Shown piece after piece: positions 31,468 to 41,067 of a stretch of 64,000 nt of DNA (position 1 is its first letter; each line of letters opens with the position of its first letter). The notes under the pieces are model-generated. The model saw nothing but the letters and a program-made list of their open reading frames with translations, did no database searches and was not told the DNA's origin. This DNA comes from Pseudomonas sp. MYb327 (GTDB lineage: Bacteria; Pseudomonadota; Gammaproteobacteria; Pseudomonadales; Pseudomonadaceae): NCBI RefSeq assembly GCF_040438925.1, contig NZ_CP159258.1:4782501-4846500 (forward strand), in the 5' to 3' direction. The position numbers and the translations under genes are program-made.

Positions 31468-32322
31468 ATGCCGCAACCGTTCATATTCCGTACCGTCGAC
31501 CTGGATGGCCAGACCCTCCGCACGGCAGTACGCCCCGGCAAGCCTCACTTGACGCCCTTGCTGATTTTCAACGGCATCGGCGCCAACCTGGAGCTGGTGT
31601 TTCCGTTTGTCGCTGCGCTGGACCCGGACCTGGAAGTCATCGCTTTCGACGTGCCCGGTGTCGGTGGTTCGTCGACGCCGAGCCGGCCGTATCGCTTTCC
31701 GGGCCTGGCCAAACTGACGGCGCGGATGCTCGATTATCTCGACTACGGGAAAGTCAACGTGATCGGCGTGTCATGGGGTGGCGCCCTCGCCCAGCAATTC
31801 GCCTTTGATTATCCGGAGCGCTGCAAAAAACTGGTACTCGCCGCCACGGCAGCGGGCGCGGTGATGGTGCCGGGCAAACCGAAAGTGCTGTGGATGATGG
31901 CCAGTCCGCGGCGCTACATTCAACCGTCCCACGTGATTCGTATTGCCCCGATGATCTACGGCGGCTCGTTCCGTCGCGATCCGACTCTGGCAGCGAGCCA
32001 CGCGGCAAAAGTGCGTTCGGCAGGCAAGCTCGGTTATTACTGGCAGCTGTTCGCCGGTTTCGGCTGGACCAGCATCCACTGGCTGCACAAGATCAATCAG
32101 CCGACCCTGGTACTGGCAGGCGACGACGACCCATTGATCCCTTTGATCAACATGCGCTTGCTGGCCTGGCGAATTCCCAACGCCCAACTGCACATCATCG
32201 ATGACGGTCATCTGTTCCTGATTACTCGTGCCGAAGCGGTGGCGCCGATCATCATGAAATTCCTCGAAGAGGAGCGACAGCGCGCCGTGATGCATCCGCA
32301 TCCGGCACCACTGGGCGGTTAG
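31468..32322 (+). CDS. phaZ: Intracellular PHA depolymerase
   Basis: Alpha/beta hydrolase that releases 3-hydroxyalkanoic acids from PHA granules. It has 284 residues from the ATG at 31468; the frame stays open upstream through REP sequence. The nucleophile elbow GVSWGG puts Ser102 in the active site, with Asp in GDDDPLIP near 222 and His in DDGHLF near 249. Gene order phaC1-phaZ-phaC2 is that of mcl-PHA producing pseudomonads. Confidence 0.96.
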   Translation: MPQPFIFRTVDLDGQTLRTAVRPGKPHLTPLLIFNGIGANLELVFPFVAALDPDLEVIAFDVPGVGGSSTPSRPYRFPGLAKLTARMLDYLDYGKVNVIGVSWGGALAQQFAFDYPERCKKLVLAATAAGAVMVPGKPKVLWMMASPRRYIQPSHVIRIAPMIYGGSFRRDPTLAASHAAKVRSAGKLGYYWQLFAGFGWTSIHWLHKINQPTLVLAGDDDPLIPLINMRLLAWRIPNAQLHIIDDGHLFLITRAEAVAPIIMKFLEEERQRAVMHPHPAPLGG

Positions 32323-32435
32323 CCGACGCATTGTCGGTCGGCAGGACGCCGCGCCGCGCAACAACCCGTTACAGCGTCTATGGTGTTCTGGTTCGGATGT
32401 TTGTTTTTGGCCTGAAGACGAAGGAGTGTTGACTC

Positions 32436-34118
32436 ATGCGTGACAAACCAGCGAGGGACTCTTTGCCCACTCCCGCCGCGTTCATCAACGCACAGAGTGC
32501 GATTACCGGCTTGCGTGGCCGGGATCTGATTTCGACCCTGCGCAGCGTTGCTGCCCATGGCTTGCGCAACCCGGTGCACAGCGCCCGACATGCGCTGAAA
32601 CTGGGCGGACAACTGGGCCGCATATTGCTCGGCGAAACCCTGCACCCGACCAATCCCCAGGACGGTCGTTTCGCCGATCCGTCATGGAGCCTCAACCCTT
32701 TTTATCGTCGCAGCTTGCAGGCCTACCTGAGCTGGCAGAAACAGGTCAAAAGCTGGATCGACGAAAGCAACATGAGCCCGGACGACCGCGCCCGCGCGCA
32801 CTTCGCTTTTGCCTTGCTCAACGATGCCGTGTCGCCGTCCAACAGCCTGCTCAATCCATTGGCGATCAAGGAGATCTTCAACTCCGGCGGCAACAGTCTG
32901 GTGCGTGGAATCGGCCACCTGGTCGATGACCTTTTGCACAACGACGGCCTGCCCCGGCAAGTCACCAAACACGCCTTCGAGGTCGGCAAGACCGTCGCCA
33001 CCACCAACGGCGCCGTGGTGTTTCGCAATGAACTGCTGGAGCTGATCCAGTACAAGCCGATGAGCGAAAAGCAGTATTCCAAACCGCTGCTGGTGGTGCC
33101 GCCGCAGATCAACAAGTACTACATCTTCGACCTCAGCCCGCACAACAGCTTCGTCCAGTTCGCCCTCAAGAACGGCTTGCAAACCTTCATGATCAGTTGG
33201 CGCAATCCGGATGTGCGTCATCGCGAATGGGGGCTGTCGACTTATGTCGAGGCGGTCGAAGAAGCCATGAATGTCTGCCGGGCGATTACCGGCGCCCGTG
33301 AAGTCAATCTGATGGGCGCCTGCGCCGGCGGGCTGACCATTGCCGCACTGCAAGGTCACCTGCAAGCCAAGCGACAGCTGCGGCGGGTGTCCAGCGCGAC
33401 ATACCTGGTGAGCCTGCTCGACAGTTCCCTGGACTCGCCAGCCACCCTGTTCGCCGACGAACAAACCCTGGAAGCCGCCAAGCGTCGCTCCTATCAGAAA
33501 GGCGTGCTCGACGGCCGCGATATGGCCAAGGTCTTCGCCTGGATGCGCCCCAACGATTTGATCTGGAGTTATTTCGTCAACAATTATCTGCTGGGCAAGG
33601 AGCCACCGGCGTTCGACATCCTCTACTGGAACAACGACAACACGCGCCTGCCGGCAGCCCTGCATGGCGACTTGCTGGACTTCTTCAAGCACAACCCGCT
33701 GAGCCACCCCGGCGGTCTGGAAGTGTGTGGCACGCCAATCGACTTGCAGAAGGTCACCGTCGATAGCTTCAGCGTCGCGGGCATCAACGACCACATCACG
33801 CCGTGGGACGCGGTGTATCGCTCGACACTGCTGCTGGGGGGCGAGCGCCGCTTCATATTGTCCAACAGCGGCCACATACAGAGCATTCTCAACCCGCCGA
33901 ACAACCCGAAAGCCAACTACATCGAGAACGGCAAACTGAGCAGTGATCCACGGGCCTGGTACTACGATGGCAAGCATGTGGACGGCAGCTGGTGGACCCA
34001 ATGGCTGAGCTGGATTCAGGAGCGCTCGGGCGCGCAAAAGGAAACCCACATGGCCCTCGGCAACCAGAATTATCCACCGATGGAAGCGGCACCCGGCACT
34101 TACGTGCGCGTGCGCTGA
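32436..34118 (+). CDS. phaC2: Class II poly(3-hydroxyalkanoate) synthase 2
   Basis: Paralogue of PhaC1 with 560 residues and the same architecture. The catalytic Cys is also residue 296 (GACAGG instead of GACSGG), with His in INDHITPW. Long identical segments (for example the ELIQYKP and FAWMRPNDLIW regions) show an old tandem duplication around phaZ. Lies 113 bp after phaZ and 59 bp before phaD. Confidence 0.96.
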   Translation: MRDKPARDSLPTPAAFINAQSAITGLRGRDLISTLRSVAAHGLRNPVHSARHALKLGGQLGRILLGETLHPTNPQDGRFADPSWSLNPFYRRSLQAYLSWQKQVKSWIDESNMSPDDRARAHFAFALLNDAVSPSNSLLNPLAIKEIFNSGGNSLVRGIGHLVDDLLHNDGLPRQVTKHAFEVGKTVATTNGAVVFRNELLELIQYKPMSEKQYSKPLLVVPPQINKYYIFDLSPHNSFVQFALKNGLQTFMISWRNPDVRHREWGLSTYVEAVEEAMNVCRAITGAREVNLMGACAGGLTIAALQGHLQAKRQLRRVSSATYLVSLLDSSLDSPATLFADEQTLEAAKRRSYQKGVLDGRDMAKVFAWMRPNDLIWSYFVNNYLLGKEPPAFDILYWNNDNTRLPAALHGDLLDFFKHNPLSHPGGLEVCGTPIDLQKVTVDSFSVAGINDHITPWDAVYRSTLLLGGERRFILSNSGHIQSILNPPNNPKANYIENGKLSSDPRAWYYDGKHVDGSWWTQWLSWIQERSGAQKETHMALGNQNYPPMEAAPGTYVRVR

Positions 34119-34129
34119 CGTTCAACGAC

Positions 34130-34151
34130 CCACGGCCGGAGTCGGCCGTGG
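34130..34151 (+). promoter_or_regulatory. Hairpin between phaC2 and phaD
   Basis: Perfect 9-bp stem CCACGGCCG with a 4-base loop and CGGCCGTGG, 12 bp after the phaC2 stop. No T-run follows, so it is more likely an mRNA processing or protection structure, or an attenuator, than a full terminator. Confidence 0.55.
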
Positions 34152-34177
34152 CATGACTCGACCACTAAGAAGACTGG

Positions 34178-34798
34178 ATGAAAACCCGCGACCGCATCCT
34201 CGAATGTGCCCTGCAGTTGTTCAATCAGAAGGGCGAACCGAACGTCTCCACCATGGAAGTTGCCAATGAAATGGGGATCAGCCCGGGCAACCTCTACTAC
34301 CACTTTCACGGCAAGGAGCCGTTGATTCTCGGGCTGTTCGAACGCTTCCAGAGCGAACTCGCCCCGCTGCTCGACCCGCCGTCCGATGTCGAACTGTCCC
34401 CTGATGATTACTGGCTGTTTTTGCACCTGATCGTCGAGCGCCTGGCCCATTACCGGTTTCTCTTCCAGGACCTGTCGAACCTCGCCGGACGCCTGCCGAA
34501 ACTGGCCAAGGGCATCCGCAATCTGCTTAACGCTCTCAAGCGCACGCTGGCCTCGCTGCTGGCTCGATTGAAGGCTCAGGGGCAACTGGTCAGCGACACC
34601 CAGGCGTTGGGGCAACTGGTGGAACAGATCACCATGACGCTGCTGTTTTCGTTGGACTACCAGCGGATTCTCGATCGTGAAGGCGAAGTGCGGTTGGTGG
34701 TTTACCAGATCATGATGCTGGTGGCGCCGCATCTGTTGCCGCCCATCAAAGTCGCGACAGAACAGCTCGCCCTTCAATACCTGGAAGTACACGAATAG
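34178..34798 (+). CDS. phaD: TetR-family regulator PhaD
   Basis: Regulator of pha genes that activates the phaC1 and phaI promoters in response to a beta-oxidation intermediate (known for P. putida). It has 206 residues. The helix-turn-helix is at about 25-45 (MEVANEMGISPGNLYYHF) and a helical ligand/dimer domain follows. Fourth gene of the pha cluster; it ends before a REP pair and a terminator shared with convergent phaF. Confidence 0.93.
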   Translation: MKTRDRILECALQLFNQKGEPNVSTMEVANEMGISPGNLYYHFHGKEPLILGLFERFQSELAPLLDPPSDVELSPDDYWLFLHLIVERLAHYRFLFQDLSNLAGRLPKLAKGIRNLLNALKRTLASLLARLKAQGQLVSDTQALGQLVEQITMTLLFSLDYQRILDREGEVRLVVYQIMMLVAPHLLPPIKVATEQLALQYLEVHE

Positions 34799-34818
34799 TT
34801 TTGGTCACCGATAACTCT

Positions 34819-34906
34819 GTGGGAGCGAGCCTGCTCGCGATGGCGGTGTATCAGCCAACATCGATGTTGGATGTAATGGCCTCATCGCGAGCAGGCTCGC
34901 TCAGGA
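34819..34906. repeat. REP pair (phaD-phaF)
   Basis: Inverted pair of the GTGGGAGCGAGCCTGCTCGCGAT subtype between the convergent phaD and phaF genes. Confidence 0.88.
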
Positions 34907-34923
34907 GATCTGTAGCACCTCTA

Positions 34924-34966
34924 AAAACAAAAACGCCCGACCTTGGCAGGCCGGGCGTTTTTTTGA
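34924..34966. terminator. Bidirectional terminator between phaD and phaF
   Basis: AAAAACGCCCGACCTT, a short loop, and AGGCCGGGCGTTTTTTT. A- and T-runs on both sides suit the convergent arrangement. Confidence 0.88.
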
Positions 34967-34978
34967 GCCCTGGAAAAA

Positions 34979-35860
34979 TCAGGACTGACTGGTTGGCGTC
35001 GATGGCGCTGGCGCAACAGTCGGGGTTACAGCAGGGGTTGGTGCAGTAGCGGAGTTCGATGCGCTGACCGGGGCTGCCGACGCTGCCGGAGTTGCCGGCT
35101 TGGCAGCAGCTGCTGGTTTTGGTGCGGCGGCTTTTGGAGCTGCCGGTTTTTTCACCGCAGGCTTCTTCGCGGCGGCAGGTTTTGCCGCTGGTTTGGCTGC
35201 AGGTTTTGCTGCTGCTGTTTTAGCGGCAGGCTTGGCCGCCGGTTTGGCAGCTGGCTTGGCGGCGGCTTTCGCAGCTACCGGTTTAGCGGCTGGCTTGGCT
35301 GCGGCTGGCTTGGCGGCGGCAGTTTTGGCAGCTGCCTTGGCAGCAGGTTTAGCCGCTGCTTTAGCCAGTGGCTTGGCAGCGGTTTTGGCTGCTGGTTTAG
35401 CCGCGGCCGGTTTGGCTGCCGCGGTTTTTGCCGCAACAGGCGCAACCTTGGCACCAGTGAGTTTTTCGATTTGCTTAGTCAGGGTATCGACCTTGCTGTG
35501 CAGTGCCTTGACTTCGTTGCGGCTCGGTACACCCAGACGCGAAATGGCGCTGTTCAGACGCTTGTCGAAAGCGCCTTCCAGCTCATCCCACTTGCCCAGT
35601 GCACGGTCTTTCACGCCGCTGATGCGCGACTTGGCCGACGAAGCGGAGTCCTTGGCGGCATCGACAGTTTTGCCAACAGCGTTCTTGGTCAGCTTCTCGG
35701 CTTTCTCGCCGTCTTTAACCAATGCATCGAAGAGTTTGCTGCCGTCAGTATCGATCTTCGAGTACACGCCTAAACCAGCCAGCCAGATTTTACGGGAGTA
35801 GTCTTCTACCTTCCCGATCCACGAGCTGCCTTCTTTTTCGGTGTTCTTTTTACCAGCCAT
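34979..35860 (-). CDS. phaF: PHA granule phasin PhaF
   Basis: Granule-associated protein with a nucleoid-binding tail that helps share PHA granules between daughter cells. It has 293 residues: an N-terminal phasin domain (about 1-135) with a leucine-rich coiled coil near 115-133, then a long Ala/Lys/Pro-rich tail of degenerate AAKPA repeats (about 140-265) like histone H1, ending in a short Ala/Pro/Ser-rich segment. Lies 10 bp after phaI and is transcribed with it against the phaC1 operon. Confidence 0.96.
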   Translation of the reverse strand: MAGKKNTEKEGSSWIGKVEDYSRKIWLAGLGVYSKIDTDGSKLFDALVKDGEKAEKLTKNAVGKTVDAAKDSASSAKSRISGVKDRALGKWDELEGAFDKRLNSAISRLGVPSRNEVKALHSKVDTLTKQIEKLTGAKVAPVAAKTAAAKPAAAKPAAKTAAKPLAKAAAKPAAKAAAKTAAAKPAAAKPAAKPVAAKAAAKPAAKPAAKPAAKTAAAKPAAKPAAKPAAAKKPAVKKPAAPKAAAPKPAAAAKPATPAASAAPVSASNSATAPTPAVTPTVAPAPSTPTSQS

Positions 35861-35870
35861 CCCGTTCTCC

Positions 35871-36293
35871 TTAAGATTTACGCGCGACGCGTTCGAGCAA
35901 TGCCGTCAGTTCATCGAGCTTAGCAGAGAGTGTCTCAACGTCATGTTTAGACGGAATGCCGATACGATTCAAGGCACTTGCGACACGCGAGTCGAACGCC
36001 TTCTCGACTTTGTCGAGTTGAACTTCGACCTTGCCTTTGAAAGAGCTCACTTCAGTCTTGGCTTCAACAATCTCGGCATTGGCCGCTTCGAGCTTCTCGG
36101 CAACTACTTTTTTGCCTTTGGTTTCAACAGTTTGACCAGCCTTGATCAACTCTTGAAAGTAATCGCTGCCCTCTTGGCCAACCTTGGTGTAGGCACCCAG
36201 GCCTGCCAGCCAGATCTTGCGGGCATAGGATTTGACGTCGCCCAGAGCAGTGGTCGATGCGTCGATTTTTTTCTTCAAAATAACTTTGGCCAT
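35871..36293 (-). CDS. phaI: PHA granule phasin PhaI
   Basis: Small phasin coating PHA granules. The ATG at 36293 gives 140 residues (MAKVILKKK). It is homologous to the N-terminal domain of PhaF: both share YSRKIWLAGLG-like segments (here SYARKIWLAGLGAYTK near 24-39) and the final coiled coil with IGIPSKHDVETLS. First gene of phaI-phaF; PhaD is expected to act at its promoter. Confidence 0.95.
   Translation of the reverse strand: MAKVILKKKIDASTTALGDVKSYARKIWLAGLGAYTKVGQEGSDYFQELIKAGQTVETKGKKVVAEKLEAANAEIVEAKTEVSSFKGKVEVQLDKVEKAFDSRVASALNRIGIPSKHDVETLSAKLDELTALLERVARKS
36266..36276 (-). promoter_or_regulatory. A-rich motif after the phaI start
   Basis: On the minus strand, GAAGAAAAAAA covers codons 6-9 of phaI and fits AAnAAnAA, the Hfq/Crc target pattern. 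Lysine codons alone could produce it, so this is tentative. Confidence 0.35.
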
Positions 36294-36423
36294 GGTGCAC
36301 CTCACGCGCAGAAGGTTTGAGGAACTGCCCGCGGAAGTGTCGGGCTCAGGCACAAAGTAGGGAGAAAAATTAGAAACGGCACCCTAACAACTGACATAAA
36401 CAGGTGGTGGCCCCACCAATTAC

Positions 36424-36511
36424 TGTAGGAGCAAGCTTGCTCGCGATGCAGGCACCTCGGTATTCGGGTTACACCGCAGAGATGCCATTGCGAGCAAGTT
36501 TGCGCCTACAA
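36424..36511. repeat. REP pair (upstream of phaI)
   Basis: Inverted pair of the TGTAGGAGCAAGCTTGCTCGC subtype between phaI and the small PHA-associated gene; the right arm has diverged. Confidence 0.87.
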
Positions 36512-36522
36512 GATCGCGCGCG

Positions 36523-36798
36523 TTATGCCAGCGCTTTATCCAGCGCCTTTTCGATTTCCGCTTTGATCATGCCGCTCATGGCCGACATCATCAGGCCCAG
36601 TTCCACATCGACCTTGATCGAGTCGTCACTGACATGCACCGCGCCCTTCACGCCGGAGCGCTTGAGGTTCAAGGTATCGCCGGACCACTGCGGCTCCAGG
36701 CCATAATGATCGGAAAGTTTCTGCGCCAGCTTGTCGGCCTTCTCGCGCGCCGCTTCCTTACCCAGGCTGTGGGCACGTTCAACACTAATATTGGCCAT
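36523..36798 (-). CDS. PHA granule-associated small protein (PF09650-like)
   Basis: A 91-residue cytoplasmic protein from the ATG at 36798 (AGGAG seven bases upstream; a TTG one codon earlier is less likely). The pattern ANISVERAHSLGKEAAREKA followed by a beta-rich middle and a final amphipathic helix is that of the polyhydroxyalkanoic acid system family found next to pha genes. Function not established. Divergent from ubiE. Confidence 0.75.
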   Translation of the reverse strand: MANISVERAHSLGKEAAREKADKLAQKLSDHYGLEPQWSGDTLNLKRSGVKGAVHVSDDSIKVDVELGLMMSAMSGMIKAEIEKALDKALA

Positions 36799-36951
36799 CA
36801 AATGACTCCTGCTATATGGATGCTTTCACAAGGCATCTTGACCTCCGCTGCGTCAAAACGTCCCGATGGTTGCCCATCTTACCTTCAGCCTTGCCAAGAC
36901 AAAGCATGCCTTGGGGATTAGAATGTCGCGCATTCTCTTTTGGTGAGCGAT

Positions 36952-37722
36952 ATGACTGATCAGCGCAAAGGCAACGATGCCGAACCCACCACTCACTTCG
37001 GCTTCAAAAACGTTCCGGAAAGCCAGAAAGCGGAAAAAGTCGCCGAGGTTTTCCACTCGGTAGCCGCCAAGTACGACCTGATGAACGACCTCCTGTCGGG
37101 CGGCATGCACCGGCTGTGGAAGCGTTTTGCGATCGAACTGTCGGGCGTTCGCACCGGCAACCGCGTGCTCGACATCGCCGGCGGTACGGGCGACCTGACC
37201 CGTAAGTTCTCGCACCTCGTTGGCCCGACCGGCCAAGTGGTTCTGGCCGACATCAACGAGTCCATGCTCAAGGTCGGTCGTGACCGCCTGCTGGACCTGG
37301 GCGTGGCTGGCAATGTCGAGTTCGTGCAGGCCGACGCGGAAAAACTGCCGTTCCCGGACAACCATTTCGATTGCGTGACCATCGCTTTCGGCCTGCGCAA
37401 CGTCACGCACAAGGAAGACGCCCTGCGTTCCATGCTGCGCGTCCTCAAGCCGGGCGGTCGTTTGCTGGTGCTGGAATTCTCCAAACCGACCAACGCGCTG
37501 ATGTCCAAGGCCTACGACGCCTACTCGTTCGCGTTCATGCCGTTGATGGGCAAGCTGATCACCAACGACTCGGAAAGCTATCGCTACCTGGCCGAATCGA
37601 TCCGCATGCACCCGAACCAGGAAACCCTGAAGTCGATGATGGTCGAGGCCGGTTTCGACCGCGTGACCTATCACAACATGACCGCAGGCATCGTTGCCCT
37701 GCACCGCGGCATCAAACCCTGA
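36952..37722 (+). CDS. ubiE: Ubiquinone/menaquinone methyltransferase UbiE
   Basis: SAM-dependent C-methyltransferase of ubiquinone synthesis. The ATG at 36952, preceded by GGTGAG, gives 256 residues. Motif I ([11 protein letters not shown]) is near 74-84, and the family segments [17 protein letters not shown] (about 44-60) and [13 protein letters not shown] (about 146-158) are clear. First of three overlapping genes ubiE-ubiJ-ubiB. Confidence 0.97.
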   Translation: MTDQRKGNDAEPTTHFGFKNVPESQKAEKVAEVFHSVAAKYDLMNDLLSGGMHRLWKRFAIELSGVRTGNRVLDIAGGTGDLTRKFSHLVGPTGQVVLADINESMLKVGRDRLLDLGVAGNVEFVQADAEKLPFPDNHFDCVTIAFGLRNVTHKEDALRSMLRVLKPGGRLLVLEFSKPTNALMSKAYDAYSFAFMPLMGKLITNDSESYRYLAESIRMHPNQETLKSMMVEAGFDRVTYHNMTAGIVALHRGIKP

Positions 37723-38345
37723 TGCTGCTCGCCGGCCTGCTCGCCAGCGTCGAACTCGGCCTGAACCGGGTGCTTCGACTCGACAGCACGGCGTTGCCGC
37801 GGCTGGCGCATCTGACCGGCAAAGTAATCGCCGTCGATTGCCGCAGCCCGGCGCTGCAAGTGTTCATCCTGCCCAGCGATGAAGGCCTGATGCTCGCCTC
37901 CCAGTGGGAGACCGGCGCCGACTGCACCTTGCGCGCACCGGCTTCGAGCCTGCTGAAACTGGCGGTGAGCAAGGACAAGACCTCGATCCTGCACAGCCCT
38001 GAAGTCGAACTCGACGGTGACAGCGGCGTGCTGCTGGAACTGGTCGCGATCCTCCAGGACCTGGAGCTGGACTGGGAGTACGAACTCTCGCGCTGGCTCG
38101 GTCCTGTCGCCACGCAACTGATCGGCGGCCACCTGCGCAGTCGCGCCCGCTGGTATCAGCAAGGCTTCGCCAGCCTCGGCCAGAACCTTGGCGAGTACCT
38201 GGCGGAAGAATCGCGCACCCTCGTCGGTCAGCGCGAAGCCGAAGCCCGATTCAGTGAACTGGACCAGATCAAACTCGATCTGGAACGTCTTGAGGCGCGT
38301 TTCGAGCGCCTTTCCCGATCCCTCGACCCAAGCGATAACGCATGA
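37722..38345 (+). CDS. ubiJ: Ubiquinone synthesis accessory factor UbiJ (SCP2 domain)
   Basis: Lipid-binding scaffold of the aerobic ubiquinone-synthesis complex. It has 207 residues. An SCP2 sterol-carrier-like domain occupies about 15-110 and a coiled coil ([20 protein letters not shown]) the C-terminus at about 170-200. Its ATG overlaps the ubiE stop by one base (TGATG), and its stop overlaps ubiB by four, so the three are translationally coupled. Confidence 0.92.
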   Translation: MLLAGLLASVELGLNRVLRLDSTALPRLAHLTGKVIAVDCRSPALQVFILPSDEGLMLASQWETGADCTLRAPASSLLKLAVSKDKTSILHSPEVELDGDSGVLLELVAILQDLELDWEYELSRWLGPVATQLIGGHLRSRARWYQQGFASLGQNLGEYLAEESRTLVGQREAEARFSELDQIKLDLERLEARFERLSRSLDPSDNA

Positions 38346-39946
38346 AGCTGCTTGCCGTCCGCCGTTTGTTGCGCATCCAGCGCGTCGTGATCCGCTACCG
38401 CCTCGATGACCTGCTGTTCGCCCTGCCGCTGCCCTGGTTCCTGCGAGCGCTGCGATATGGCTTGCCGTGGCGCTGGTTCCCGCGCAAGACCCTCGACCTG
38501 AGCCGCGGCGCACGCTTGCGCCTGGCACTGCAGGACCTCGGGCCGATTTTCATCAAGTTCGGGCAGATCCTGTCCACCCGCCGCGACTTGCTGCCCGAAG
38601 ACATCGCCGATGAACTGATGATGTTGCAGGACCGCGTCCCGCCGTTCGATTCGCAAGTGTCGGTCAAGCTGATCGAAGAACAGCTCGGCAAGAAAATCAG
38701 CGAAGTGTTCAGCCGCTTCGACGTCGAACCACTGGCCTCGGCATCGGTGGCGCAGGTGCATGCTGCGCAGCTGAAAACCGGCGAAGAAGTCGTGGTCAAA
38801 GTGATTCGCCCGGGCCTGAAACCGGTCATTGCGCAGGATCTGGCGTGGCTGTTCATCCTCGCCCGCGCGGCCGAAAAACTCTCGGCCGACGCACGCCTGC
38901 TGCACCCGGTGGACGTGGTTCAGGATTACGAAAAAACCATCTACGACGAACTCGACCTGCTGCGCGAAGCCGCCAACGCCAGCCAGCTGAAGCGCAACTT
39001 CGACGGCTCGCCGCTGCTGTACGTGCCACAAGTCTATTGGGACTGGTGCCGGCCAAAAGTGCTGGTGATGGAGCGCATCTACGGCATCCAGGTCACCGAC
39101 CTGGCGACCCTGGCCGACCAGCGCACCGACATGAAAATGCTCGCTGAACGCGGCGTGGAGATCTTCTTTACCCAAGTGTTCCGCGACAGCTTCTTCCACG
39201 CCGACATGCACCCCGGCAACATTTTCGTCAGCACCGTGAATCCGTGGAGCCCGCAGTACATTGCGATCGACTGCGGCATCGTCGGCAGCCTGACCCCGGA
39301 AGACCAGGACTACCTGGCGCGCAACCTGTTCGCGTTTTTCAAACGTGACTACCGGCGTGTGGCACAACTGCACATCGATTCGGGCTGGGTTCCGGCGGAA
39401 ACCAAACTCAACGAATTCGAAGCGGCGATCCGTACGGTTTGCGAACCGATCTTTGAAAAACCGTTAAAAGATATTTCCTTCGGTCAGGTGCTGATGCGCC
39501 TGTTCCAGACCGCACGCCGCTTCAACATGGAAGTACAGCCGCAGCTGGTTCTGTTGCAGAAAACCCTGTTGAACATCGAAGGCCTGGGCCGTCAGCTGTA
39601 TCCGGACCTCGACTTATGGAACACCGCGCAGCCCTTCCTCGAACGCTGGATGCGCGAGCGTGTCAGCCCCAAAGCCTTGTTTGGCAACGTGCAAAGTCAG
39701 ATCGAACAAATCCCGCATCTGGCCAACATGACACGTGATTTGCTCGAACGCCTGTCCCAGCCCCATGCCAACGATCCCCCGCCACCGTGGCACCAACGCC
39801 GTGACGACTGGTTCCTGCGCCTGCTCGGTGCGGCGCATCTGGCCGGTGGCGCGATCCTCGCCGCCGGTGGGCCGTTGAACGATCTGGCCTACTGGCCGGC
39901 GGGAATCATGATGGCCGTCGGCTTGTATCTGGTCGTTCGCCGATAG
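38342..39946 (+). CDS. ubiB: Ubiquinone synthesis kinase-like protein UbiB
   Basis: Membrane-associated atypical ABC1/ADCK kinase-like ATPase needed for ubiquinone synthesis. It has 534 residues. The KxGQ-type motif [15 protein letters not shown] is near 64-78, the Ala-rich loop region [12 protein letters not shown] near 131-142, and DMHPGNIF near 288-295. Two membrane segments close the C-terminus (about 496-532). Third gene of the ubi operon. Confidence 0.96.
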   Translation: MKLLAVRRLLRIQRVVIRYRLDDLLFALPLPWFLRALRYGLPWRWFPRKTLDLSRGARLRLALQDLGPIFIKFGQILSTRRDLLPEDIADELMMLQDRVPPFDSQVSVKLIEEQLGKKISEVFSRFDVEPLASASVAQVHAAQLKTGEEVVVKVIRPGLKPVIAQDLAWLFILARAAEKLSADARLLHPVDVVQDYEKTIYDELDLLREAANASQLKRNFDGSPLLYVPQVYWDWCRPKVLVMERIYGIQVTDLATLADQRTDMKMLAERGVEIFFTQVFRDSFFHADMHPGNIFVSTVNPWSPQYIAIDCGIVGSLTPEDQDYLARNLFAFFKRDYRRVAQLHIDSGWVPAETKLNEFEAAIRTVCEPIFEKPLKDISFGQVLMRLFQTARRFNMEVQPQLVLLQKTLLNIEGLGRQLYPDLDLWNTAQPFLERWMRERVSPKALFGNVQSQIEQIPHLANMTRDLLERLSQPHANDPPPPWHQRRDDWFLRLLGAAHLAGGAILAAGGPLNDLAYWPAGIMMAVGLYLVVRR

Positions 39947-40026
39947 CCAGTTGTGCTGCGCACTGGCACACTGTTTCAACGTTGAGCCTGACTAATGAAG
40001 TGTCGGGCTCGCTGTCGGAGTCGAAG

Positions 40027-40428
40027 ATGAAAAACTGGCTGGACGAGATCAAGTGGGACGCGGACGGCCTGGTGCCGGCGATTGCCCAGGATCACAAGAC
40101 CGGGCGCGTCCTGATGATGGCCTGGATGAACCGCGAAGCGCTGGAACTGACCGCTGCCGAGAATCGCGCCATCTACTGGTCGCGCTCCCGTGGCAAGCTG
40201 TGGCGCAAGGGCGAGGAATCCGGTCACGTGCAAACCCTGCATGAGATGCGTCTGGACTGTGACGCCGACGTGATCATCCTGATGGTCGAGCAGATCGGCG
40301 ACATCGCCTGCCATACCGGTCGTCAAAGCTGCTTCTATCGCGTCTACGAGGACGGCGACTGGACAACCGTCGACCCGGTCCTGAAAGATCCGCACGCCAT
40401 CTATTCCGCAGGACACAAACATGAGTGA
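40027..40428 (+). CDS. hisI: Phosphoribosyl-AMP cyclohydrolase
   Basis: Third step of histidine synthesis: opens the ring of phosphoribosyl-AMP. It has 133 residues from the ATG at 40027. The zinc/magnesium site cysteines are in LDCDADVI (about 76-83) and [10 protein letters not shown] (about 97-106). It carries only the cyclohydrolase; the pyrophosphohydrolase is the separate hisE, which overlaps it by 8 bp. Confidence 0.97.
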   Translation: MKNWLDEIKWDADGLVPAIAQDHKTGRVLMMAWMNREALELTAAENRAIYWSRSRGKLWRKGEESGHVQTLHEMRLDCDADVIILMVEQIGDIACHTGRQSCFYRVYEDGDWTTVDPVLKDPHAIYSAGHKHE

Positions 40429-40753
40429 CACTCTCACCCGCCTCGCCCAGGTACTGGAAGAGCGCAAAGGCGCCGCTGCCGACAGCTCGTATGTCGCCAG
40501 CCTGTACCACAAGGGCTTGAACAAGATTCTGGAAAAAGTCGGCGAAGAGTCGGTCGAAACCATCATTGCCGCCAAGGACGCCGCCATCAGCGGCGACTGC
40601 AGCGATGTGATCTACGAAACCGCCGATCTGTGGTTCCACAGCATGGTCATGCTCGCCCAACTGGGGCAGCATCCACAGGCTGTACTCGATGAACTGGACC
40701 GTCGCTTCGGTCTGTCCGGACACGCCGAGAAAGCCTCGCGCCCGTCCGCTTGA
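40421..40753 (+). CDS. hisE: Phosphoribosyl-ATP pyrophosphatase
   Basis: Second step of histidine synthesis: hydrolyses phosphoribosyl-ATP to phosphoribosyl-AMP. An all-alpha MazG-like fold of 110 residues with the metal-binding [12 protein letters not shown] motif near 38-49. Overlaps hisI by 8 bp and precedes tatA by 25 bp, a long-standing gene order in pseudomonads. Confidence 0.96.
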   Translation: MSDTLTRLAQVLEERKGAAADSSYVASLYHKGLNKILEKVGEESVETIIAAKDAAISGDCSDVIYETADLWFHSMVMLAQLGQHPQAVLDELDRRFGLSGHAEKASRPSA

Positions 40754-40778
40754 ATAACGATTAGAGAGGAGCAGCAAC

Positions 40779-41057
40779 ATGGGCATTTTTGACTGGAAAC
40801 ACTGGATCGTCATCCTGGTTGTTGTCGTGCTGGTGTTCGGCACCAAGAAACTGAAAAACCTCGGCACCGACGTTGGCGAGTCGATCAAGGGCTTCCGCAA
40901 AGCCATGAACGATGACGAAAAACCGGCCGATCCGACCGTGACCCCGACCCAACCGGTGCCACCTGCTCAGCCACAGACCACCCAGTCCGTGAATCAGCCG
41001 CACACCATTGACGTGCAGGCGCAGAAAGTCGAAGAGCCGATCCGCAAAGACGTGTGA
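40779..41057 (+). CDS. tatA: Twin-arginine translocase subunit TatA
   Basis: Pore-forming subunit that transports folded proteins across the inner membrane. It has 92 residues: membrane helix at about 6-22, the [10 protein letters not shown] hinge (about 20-29), an amphipathic helix, then a Pro/Gln-rich tail. The GAGGAG ribosome site is strong. First of tatABC. Confidence 0.95.
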   Translation: MGIFDWKHWIVILVVVVLVFGTKKLKNLGTDVGESIKGFRKAMNDDEKPADPTVTPTQPVPPAQPQTTQSVNQPHTIDVQAQKVEEPIRKDV

Positions 41058-41067
41058 GCACTGACTA

